Source of the DNA: Sulfurovum sp. | GTDB lineage: Bacteria > Campylobacterota > Campylobacteria > Campylobacterales > Sulfurovaceae | Direction: 5' to 3' | DNA: 10,156 nt | Assembly (NCBI GenBank): GCA_015663065.1 | Contig: DQSX01000100.1 | Coordinates: 1-10,156 of the forward strand | Shown: positions 5,375-10,156 of the stretch, one piece after another | How positions within the stretch are numbered: the stretch's first letter is position 1 | Layout: each line of letters opens with the position of its first letter | Position numbers and translations under genes: made by a program | The notes under the pieces: generated by a model | Database searches by the model: none | What the model was told of the DNA's origin: nothing | What the model saw: only the letters and a program-made list of their open reading frames with translations

Positions 5375-7814
5375 TATTTTCCTTAAATTTTATCATTTTT
5401 ATTCTCATTGAATTCCCTACCACGACCAGGGAAGACAGAGACATGGAGAGTGCAGCGATGAGGGGGTTGACAAATCCTGCTACTGCCAGCGGTACTGCTA
5501 TGACATTATAGAGCAGTGAAAAACCTAAGTTCTCTTTCACTGCTGTGAAAGTTCGTCTTGAAATTTTGTAGGCATCAAAGATACTTTGTGGCTTTTCGTC
5601 TAGCAGAACCACGTCACTCACGTTAATGGCAACATCTGCTCCCTGCCCCATGGCAATGGCAATGTTGGATTGTGCCAGGGCGATGGCATCGTTAATGCCG
5701 TCACCTACCATGACAACGACTTCTCCTTTGTTTTGAAAGTTTTGAATAAGGGCAGATTTTTCCTGTGGGAGAAGTTTGGCGTGTACCTCTTCGATACCCA
5801 CTGCTTTTGCTACTTTCTGGGCACTCTGCTCATGATCACCGGTGAGCATCATGACTTTTATGCCCAGTGCCTGTATGTTGGATATGGCTTCTTTTGCACC
5901 TTCTCTGATGGTATCGCTGAGCTCAAATCGTGCCAAGAGTGTCTGGTCTAATGCAAAGTAGAAAAGTGAGTTTTCAGACGTTACATCCACAGCAATGCCT
6001 CTCTCTTGAAGCAAAGCAGCATTTCCACCAAGCAGTTTTTTACCCTTGAAAGTAGCTTCGATACCTTTGGCTTCAATACTTTTGATATGTTCAAGTTGTA
6101 TGGTCGTTAAGCCATTATTTTCCTGTTTCAAATATCTAACAATACCTTTTGAGACAGGATGATTGGAAGTCTCAACCAGTGCCAGAAGAAGTGCAGGGGC
6201 AAAACCTTCAAAAAGTGCAGCTTGTACCACAGAGGGTTTTCCTTCTGTGAGCGTACCCGTTTTATCCAGGGCAAGCACTTTGCTTTTAGCCATGGTTTCA
6301 AGGAAAGTGGCTTCTTTAAAGAGTATGCCTCTTTTGGCTGCAATGGAGATGCCTACCAGTGTTGCCATAGGAGTGGCCAGTCCAAGGGCACAGGGACAGG
6401 CAATGACAATAACGGAGATACCTACGATGAGTGCTGTCTCAAAGCTCCCGTTGACAAAATACCATCCTGTAAAAGTAAGCAGGGCAATCAGTAAAATGAT
6501 ATTTGAAAAATAGCCTGAAATGTTGTTCGCAAGCTGTTCAATATGCGGTTTTTTGGTAATGGACTCTTCAAGCAGACTGACAATGGAAGTGAGTAAAGAG
6601 CCGGAGACATCTTTGCTGGCTTTATAGTGTACAACAGAGTCCAAACAGAGAGAGCCACTTAAAATGGCATCATTTTTTTGCTTGTAAATAGGTTGATTTT
6701 CCCCTGTGAGTGAAGATTCGTCAAATGAGCCTTGTCCTGAAGTGACTATACCGTCAATGACCACTTTTTCACCGGGTTTTAACTCTATGATATCTCCCAC
6801 CTGCACATTCTCAATGCTGACGAGTGATTTGACCCCCTCTTTAAGTGTGGTCACTTCGGTCGGTGTGCTTCCCATAATACTGTCAAGTGTATCCACAGCG
6901 TGTTTTTTGCTCAGTACTTCCAGGTATTTCCCCACCAGTACAAAAGTGATGATCATCACCACAGAGTCAAAATAGACCTCTCCGTGTTGGCTTATCATCG
7001 CATAAATGGAATAAATGTAAGCAGAGAGTGCACCGGAGGCGACCAGGGTGTCCATATTGACGATCTTGTTTTTAAAACCGAAATAGGCCCCTCTGAAAAA
7101 GATCCATCCGGAGTAAAAGAGTACAGGAGTTGCCAGAATGAACTCTGCTACGTTAAGAATGTCTTTAAAGTTTTGCTGCATCCCTGTAAAGTAACCGGCA
7201 TAATGGGCAATAGCGATCCACATGATGTTCATGGTACCAAATACAGCCACTAAAATACGTAAATAATACTCTTTTTTGGTTTTATTGGCACGTTCTTCCT
7301 GAAGTGAGGGATCGTAGGGGTAAGCATTGTATCCGATAGCACGAATGGTTTCAATGATCTTTGAGAGTTTCACCTCTTCTGGATCCCAGACGACTTTTGC
7401 TTTATTGTTTGTGTAATTAATGCTTGCTTCTATGACACCGTCTGTTTTGTGAAGGACTTTTTCGTTGAGCCAGACACAGGCAGAGCAGTGAATACCTTCA
7501 ATGATGAGGTGAATTTGTGACAAGCCCTCTTGCGTGGTTTTAATATACTTGTTCTTAAACCCTTCCAGATCAAATTTTTCAAGATCTGCAGAAATGTCTT
7601 GATTTGCAGGCTGCAGTGTGGTGTCTCCAAGTTTGTCATAAAATGTACTCAGACCCTCAGAGCCAAGAAGGTGGTAGACTCCCTGGCAGCCTTTACAACA
7701 GAAGTGTAATGTTTGGGAGTCAGGCACCGACGATACATCACCTTGTGGATGCTCTGTGATCATGACAGACTCATCAAATACGAGGTTACAATGGGTACAT
7801 GCTATTTGGGCCAA
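5367..7814 (-). CDS. ccoI: CcoI/FixI-type copper-translocating P1B ATPase
   Basis: Exports Cu+ across the inner membrane to supply copper for cbb3 oxidase assembly. Numbered from TTG 7814 (815 aa): an N-terminal cysteine module (C6xxC9 and CCKGC at 39-43) typical of this subgroup; an HMA domain with GIHCSAC (Cys110, Cys113); four membrane helices between about 185 and 300; the actuator loop SLTGEN (368-373); the metal-transport CPC (473-475) in helix 6; DKTGTLTEG with phosphorylated Asp517; the HP motif (552-553); GDGIND (704-709); and helices 7-8 with YN and the MSLSSLVVVGNS segment. All key residues are intact. I chose TTG 7814 because AAGGAA (complement of 7820-7825) sits five bases upstream. 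A TTG at 7853 would add 13 residues, but it lacks a well-spaced ribosome site and lies inside a palindrome. Overlaps ccoS by 8 bases. Confidence 0.93.
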   Translation of the reverse strand: MAQIACTHCNLVFDESVMITEHPQGDVSSVPDSQTLHFCCKGCQGVYHLLGSEGLSTFYDKLGDTTLQPANQDISADLEKFDLEGFKNKYIKTTQEGLSQIHLIIEGIHCSACVWLNEKVLHKTDGVIEASINYTNNKAKVVWDPEEVKLSKIIETIRAIGYNAYPYDPSLQEERANKTKKEYYLRILVAVFGTMNIMWIAIAHYAGYFTGMQQNFKDILNVAEFILATPVLFYSGWIFFRGAYFGFKNKIVNMDTLVASGALSAYIYSIYAMISQHGEVYFDSVVMIITFVLVGKYLEVLSKKHAVDTLDSIMGSTPTEVTTLKEGVKSLVSIENVQVGDIIELKPGEKVVIDGIVTSGQGSFDESSLTGENQPIYKQKNDAILSGSLCLDSVVHYKASKDVSGSLLTSIVSLLEESITKKPHIEQLANNISGYFSNIILLIALLTFTGWYFVNGSFETALIVGISVIVIACPCALGLATPMATLVGISIAAKRGILFKEATFLETMAKSKVLALDKTGTLTEGKPSVVQAALFEGFAPALLLALVETSNHPVSKGIVRYLKQENNGLTTIQLEHIKSIEAKGIEATFKGKKLLGGNAALLQERGIAVDVTSENSLFYFALDQTLLARFELSDTIREGAKEAISNIQALGIKVMMLTGDHEQSAQKVAKAVGIEEVHAKLLPQEKSALIQNFQNKGEVVVMVGDGINDAIALAQSNIAIAMGQGADVAINVSDVVLLDEKPQSIFDAYKISRRTFTAVKENLGFSLLYNVIAVPLAVAGFVNPLIAALSMSLSSLVVVGNSMRIKMIKFKENNV

Positions 7815-7840
7815 GATGATTCCTTGATGGTTTGTTGTGT

Positions 7841-7868
7841 GGATTTTATCCAAATATGGGTAAAATCC
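7841..7868. promoter_or_regulatory. 28-bp near-palindrome in the divergent ccoI / membrane-protein promoter region
   Basis: GGATTTTA (7841-7848) and TAAAATCC (7861-7868) are perfect inverted copies separated by 12 bases. Within the spacer, 7850-7852 also pair with 7857-7859, so only two base pairs of the 28-bp site fail to match. Each arm contains TAAAAT read outward, a plausible -10 box for the leftward (ccoI, start near 7836) and rightward (membrane gene, start near 7873) transcripts. A dimeric regulator bound here could control both genes. The palindrome is seen; the operator role is inferred. Confidence 0.5.
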
Positions 7869-7872
7869 TGCA

Positions 7873-8265
7873 ATGGAAAATGTTTTACTCTTTGTGGCTA
7901 TTTTAATATTATTAGAACTTTTTGAAGCCTATACACAGCGTGCAGAGTCACTTTACGGCGTGATGGAAAACCTGTATGTATGGTATAAAAAGAGTATATT
8001 TGCTCTCTTTTTAATACACCCTTCCTTTTATTTTATCCTTTTTATCGTGATCGTGACAGATATTTTGAATATCTATATGATCTTCATACTTGTCTTTAAA
8101 ATCTTTGATCTGTTCTATAAGATAGAGTTGATCAAAACCATATTCATTAAACAAGATATTCCTGCAGATCTCTTGGCTATGCTGGAGTGGAAGATCCCTT
8201 CATGGTTTTTCCTTTTGGGTGTAGTACTTTACCCGCCGCTTCTTTTTTATGCACTAACGTTTTAA
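7873..8265 (+). CDS. Small four-helix membrane protein of unknown function
   Basis: I do not recognise this 130-aa protein. It is strongly hydrophobic, with predicted membrane segments at about 3-18, 42-62, 63-82 and 109-128. A charged loop at 19-41 (AYTQRAESLYGVMENLYVWYKK) and a second at 83-108 contain Lys, Glu and Asp residues. The second and third segments are almost continuous (helical hairpin). It is AT-rich with no sign of enzymatic motifs. It is divergent from ccoI and its stop overlaps no other gene; the rho promoter begins three bases later. No Shine-Dalgarno sequence precedes the ATG, and a candidate -10 box at 7861-7866 would put the transcript start at or within a base of the ATG, so it may be leaderless. 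An alternative start at Met31 would remove the first helix and is less likely. Confidence 0.7.
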   Translation: MENVLLFVAILILLELFEAYTQRAESLYGVMENLYVWYKKSIFALFLIHPSFYFILFIVIVTDILNIYMIFILVFKIFDLFYKIELIKTIFIKQDIPADLLAMLEWKIPSWFFLLGVVLYPPLLFYALTF

Positions 8266-8267
8266 TA

Positions 8268-8296
8268 TTGACTTTTTAGAAAAAAAGGAATATAAT
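8268..8296 (+). promoter_or_regulatory. Sigma70-type promoter of rho
   Basis: TTGACT (8268-8273) and TATAAT (8291-8296) are separated by exactly 17 bases, the best promoter in the window. The expected start is near 8303, giving a leader of about 90 bases. The leader contains a small stem, GGTAG (8310-8314) with CTGCC (8320-8324, one G-T pair). Rho leaders in other bacteria mediate autogenous attenuation; whether this one does is unknown. Confidence 0.85.
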
Positions 8297-8392
8297 ACCG
8301 CCACTACATGGTAGCAATACTGCCGTATATCTCCATTTAACCCTGAATTATGCATAGTTTGGGACAAAATTCAACCCTATATAAGAGGACCT

Positions 8393-9715
8393 ATGAGCGA
8401 CAATAAAAAACCTTCTAATGGCAACAACGCCAACAGAAAAAATAGAACACACGTACCTGTAAAAGGCTACAAGATCGAAGATCTCCAACAAAAACCACTT
8501 GAAGAACTAGTTACCATTGCCAAAGAAGTGCAAGTTGAAAATCCTAATGAATTTCAGCGTAAAGACCTTATTTTTGAAATTTTGAAGTCTCAGGTAAGCC
8601 AGGGCGGGTTCATTTTGTTTACAGGTATCCTTGAAGTGATGAATGACGGCTATGGTTTCTTGCGTTCTATAGACGGAAACTTTGCCAACTCAAGCAATGA
8701 CACCTATGTGAGTTCTACACAGATAAAACGTTTCGCACTTAGAAACGGAGACATTGTTACAGGTCAGGTTCGTCCTCCCAAAGACCAGGAGAAGTATTAT
8801 GCACTTCTGAAGATCGAAGCGATCAACTACCTTGCACCTGAAAAATCAAAACAAAGACCGCTTTTTGACAACCTTACACCGCTTTATGCCTCCGAACAAC
8901 TGAAACTTGAATACAATCCTATGAAAATGACAGGGCGTGTACTTGATCTTTTCTCACCTATTGGAAAAGGGCAGAGAGCACTCATCGTTGCACCGCCAAG
9001 AACGGGTAAAACGGAACTTCTTAAAGAACTTGCTCATGGTGTCACCTATAACAATCCGGATGCTTCTCTCATGGTACTGCTTGTGGATGAGAGACCCGAA
9101 GAGGTGACAGACATGCAGCGTTCGGTAAAAGGTGAAGTCTATGCTTCTACCTTTGACCTGCCTGCACAAAACCACGTCCGCACTGCCGAAATGGTCATTG
9201 AAAAAGCCAAAAGACGTGTAGAGATGGGGAAAGATGTGGTCATCCTTTTGGACTCTATTACCAGACTGGCACGTGCCTACAATACGGTGACACCAAGTTC
9301 GGGAAAAGTTCTTTCCGGTGGTGTTGATGCCAATGCTCTGCATAAACCGAAACGTTTCTTCGGTGCGGCAAGAAACATAGAAGAGGGTGGTTCATTGACC
9401 ATCATTGCCACAGCCCTGATAGATACGGGTTCCCGTATGGATGAAGTGATCTTTGAAGAGTTTAAAGGGACAGGTAACTCCGAAGTGGTACTAAGTCGCC
9501 ATGTCTCTGAAAGACGTATCTACCCTGCGATCGATGTGACGAAGTCCGGTACAAGAAAAGAGGAGTTGATGGTAGATCCTGAAATACTTCAGAAAGTATG
9601 GGCGCTCAGAAATGCGATGCAGAACATGGAAGAGGTTGAAGGACTTAAATTCCTATTCTCTAAAATGATGAAAACAAAGAGTAATGAAGAATTCCTCAAT
9701 ATGATGAACGAATAG
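8393..9715 (+). CDS. rho: Transcription termination factor Rho
   Basis: Hexameric RNA-dependent ATPase and helicase that ends transcription of untranslated RNA. The 440 aa comprise a short polar N-terminal extension (1-22), a Rho N-terminal helical domain (about 27-68), an RNA-binding cold-shock/OB domain (about 72-148, with GILEVMNDGYGFLRS), and the RecA-like ATPase core. The core shows the P-loop APPRTGKTE (200-208), Walker B VVILLDSITR (282-291), the Q-loop SSGKVLSGGVDANAL (302-316) and the R-loop region GSLTIIATALIDTGSRMDEVIFEEFKGTGN (333-362). Length and layout are normal. The P-loop has Arg203 where E. coli Rho has a Lys, a known natural variant position. The start is set by AGAGGA at 8384-8389. 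murI follows 38 bases downstream. Confidence 0.97.
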   Translation: MSDNKKPSNGNNANRKNRTHVPVKGYKIEDLQQKPLEELVTIAKEVQVENPNEFQRKDLIFEILKSQVSQGGFILFTGILEVMNDGYGFLRSIDGNFANSSNDTYVSSTQIKRFALRNGDIVTGQVRPPKDQEKYYALLKIEAINYLAPEKSKQRPLFDNLTPLYASEQLKLEYNPMKMTGRVLDLFSPIGKGQRALIVAPPRTGKTELLKELAHGVTYNNPDASLMVLLVDERPEEVTDMQRSVKGEVYASTFDLPAQNHVRTAEMVIEKAKRRVEMGKDVVILLDSITRLARAYNTVTPSSGKVLSGGVDANALHKPKRFFGAARNIEEGGSLTIIATALIDTGSRMDEVIFEEFKGTGNSEVVLSRHVSERRIYPAIDVTKSGTRKEELMVDPEILQKVWALRNAMQNMEEVEGLKFLFSKMMKTKSNEEFLNMMNE

Positions 9716-9717
9716 TA

Positions 9718-9736
9718 ATAAAAGCATAGCTTTTAT
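9718..9736. terminator. AT-rich hairpin after rho, possible intrinsic terminator
   Basis: ATAAAAGC (9718-9725) and GCTTTTAT (9729-9736) form a perfect eight-pair stem with a three-base loop, starting three bases beyond the rho stop. The descending arm contains TTTT, and the stem is symmetric, so it could act in either direction. Only two pairs are G-C and no T-run follows, so termination would be partial, which would allow read-through into murI. Confidence 0.45.
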
Positions 9737-9737
9737 C

Positions 9738-9765
9738 GAGTGAGGAGTGAGGAGTGGAGAGTGAG
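9738..9765. repeat. Heptanucleotide repeat spanning the murI start
   Basis: Four copies of GAGTGAG run from 9738 to 9765; the third (9752-9758) reads GAGTGGA. The array contains the murI ribosome binding sequence (TGAGGAG, 9741-9747) and its GTG start (9754-9756). The left edge, ATCGAGTG at 9735-9742, matches the left edge of the heptamer array at 2946-2953 in the phosphomannomutase gene. Confidence 0.85.
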
Positions 9766-10156
9766 GAATTAAGAATAGGTGTTTTTGACTCTGGTTTGGG
9801 TGGTTTGACAGTAGTGCAAGCCATGACCAAAGTGATCAAAGGTGCTGAAATTTTTTATGTTGCTGATACAAAAAATGCACCTTATGGTGAAAAAACTCCT
9901 GAACAGATACTCCAATACAGCCTCAATATTACAAAATTCCTAATCCAAACACATCAAATAGATGCTTTGATCGTAGCTTGCAATACAGCCACTTCCGCAG
10001 CCATAAAAGAGATCCGAAGACAATATCCAGATCTTATGGTCATTGGTACGGAACCGGGTATCAAACCTGCTTTTGAACAGACCCAAACGGGGCAAGTGGG
10101 TGTGTTGGCAACACCGGCCACTTTAAAAGGCGAGAAGTATCAGCAGCTTGCATCTG
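9754..10156 (+). CDS. murI: Glutamate racemase (5' part, cut by the window end)
   Basis: Converts L-glutamate to D-glutamate for peptidoglycan. The visible 134 codons show the N-terminal GVFDSGLGGLTV (9-20; Asp12 and Ser13 of the active site), ADTKNAPYGEKTPEQI (37-52), the first catalytic cysteine Cys76 in VACNTATSAA (74-83), and GTEPGIKPA plus VGVLATPATLKGEKY (115-129). The second catalytic cysteine lies beyond the window. The start is GTG 9754, because TGA at 9748 closes the frame upstream and no other ATG, GTG or TTG in this frame lies before the conserved RIGVFDSG. This start sits inside a heptamer array that also provides the ribosome binding site six bases upstream. The gene may be co-transcribed with rho through a weak hairpin. 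Confidence 0.92.
   Translation, partial: MESEELRIGVFDSGLGGLTVVQAMTKVIKGAEIFYVADTKNAPYGEKTPEQILQYSLNITKFLIQTHQIDALIVACNTATSAAIKEIRRQYPDLMVIGTEPGIKPAFEQTQTGQVGVLATPATLKGEKYQQLAS

Noticed and set aside
6163..6513. Open frames of 111-116 codons opposite ccoI, and others at 5670-5951 and 6900-7253
   Set aside because: Shadows of the conserved P-type ATPase frame; low-complexity Ser/Cys-rich or unlikely compositions and no start signals.
7713..7925. 70-codon plus-strand frame across the ccoI start
   Set aside because: Antisense to the cysteine-rich N-terminus of ccoI and overlaps the start of the membrane gene; no ribosome site or recognisable sequence.
8303..8392. Riboswitch or structured RNA in the rho leader
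   Set aside because: Only short weak stems are visible; nothing matches a known riboswitch, so it is noted as a leader only.
8954..9343. 129-codon open frame antisense to rho
   Set aside because: It lies wholly within the conserved ATPase core of rho, has no ribosome site or recognisable domain, and its composition is the complement of rho codons.
1..10156. tRNA or rRNA genes
   Set aside because: No cloverleaf-like segments or rRNA signatures were recognised on either strand.

Overview
The window looks like a chromosomal segment of a Campylobacterota (epsilonproteobacterial) species, most like a Sulfurovum/Sulfurimonas-type chemolithotroph. The reasons are a short (404 aa) glucose-6-phosphate isomerase, a CcoI/CcoS pair for cbb3 oxidase maturation, the style of Rho and MurI, moderate-to-low G+C, and AAGGA-type ribosome binding sites. 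This placement is inferred from protein character, not from a search.

Layout: bases 1-618 hold a BrnT/BrnA type II toxin-antitoxin pair (+) with its own promoter. It converges on a run of six minus-strand genes: ccoI (Cu+-ATPase), ccoS, a YfaZ-like outer-membrane protein, galE, a phosphomannomutase/phosphoglucomutase, and pgi. Three translational units are visible. ccoI-ccoS overlap by 8 bp. The outer-membrane gene has its own extended -10 promoter. The manB-type gene and pgi overlap by 4 bp (ATGA) behind another extended -10 promoter. On the plus strand, divergent from ccoI, lie a small four-helix membrane protein of unknown function, rho behind a near-consensus sigma70 promoter with a leader of about 90 nt, and the first 134 codons of murI, cut by the window end.

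How the genes work together: ManB/Pgm, Pgi and GalE interconvert hexose phosphates and UDP-sugars for LPS, capsule or glycan and for gluconeogenic flux. CcoI and CcoS mature the high-affinity cbb3 terminal oxidase (copper supply and cofactor insertion). MurI makes D-glutamate for peptidoglycan. Rho terminates transcription.

The gene content is largely ordinary and I do not see a new multi-gene system. The unusual material is in the repeats and control sites. (1) A perfect 4-copy heptanucleotide array lies inside the phosphomannomutase coding frame, just before the catalytic loop. (2) A second heptamer array supplies both the Shine-Dalgarno sequence and the GTG start of murI. (3) A family of palindromic repeats flanks galE as near-perfect 21-bp inverted copies, supplies the last codons of galE, and recurs behind the outer-membrane gene. 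(4) A 28-bp near-palindrome sits in the ccoI divergent promoter region. G+C also drops from about 45% to about 30% within the 3' third of the manB-type gene and stays low through pgi and brnTA. No gap between genes exceeds 130 bases.
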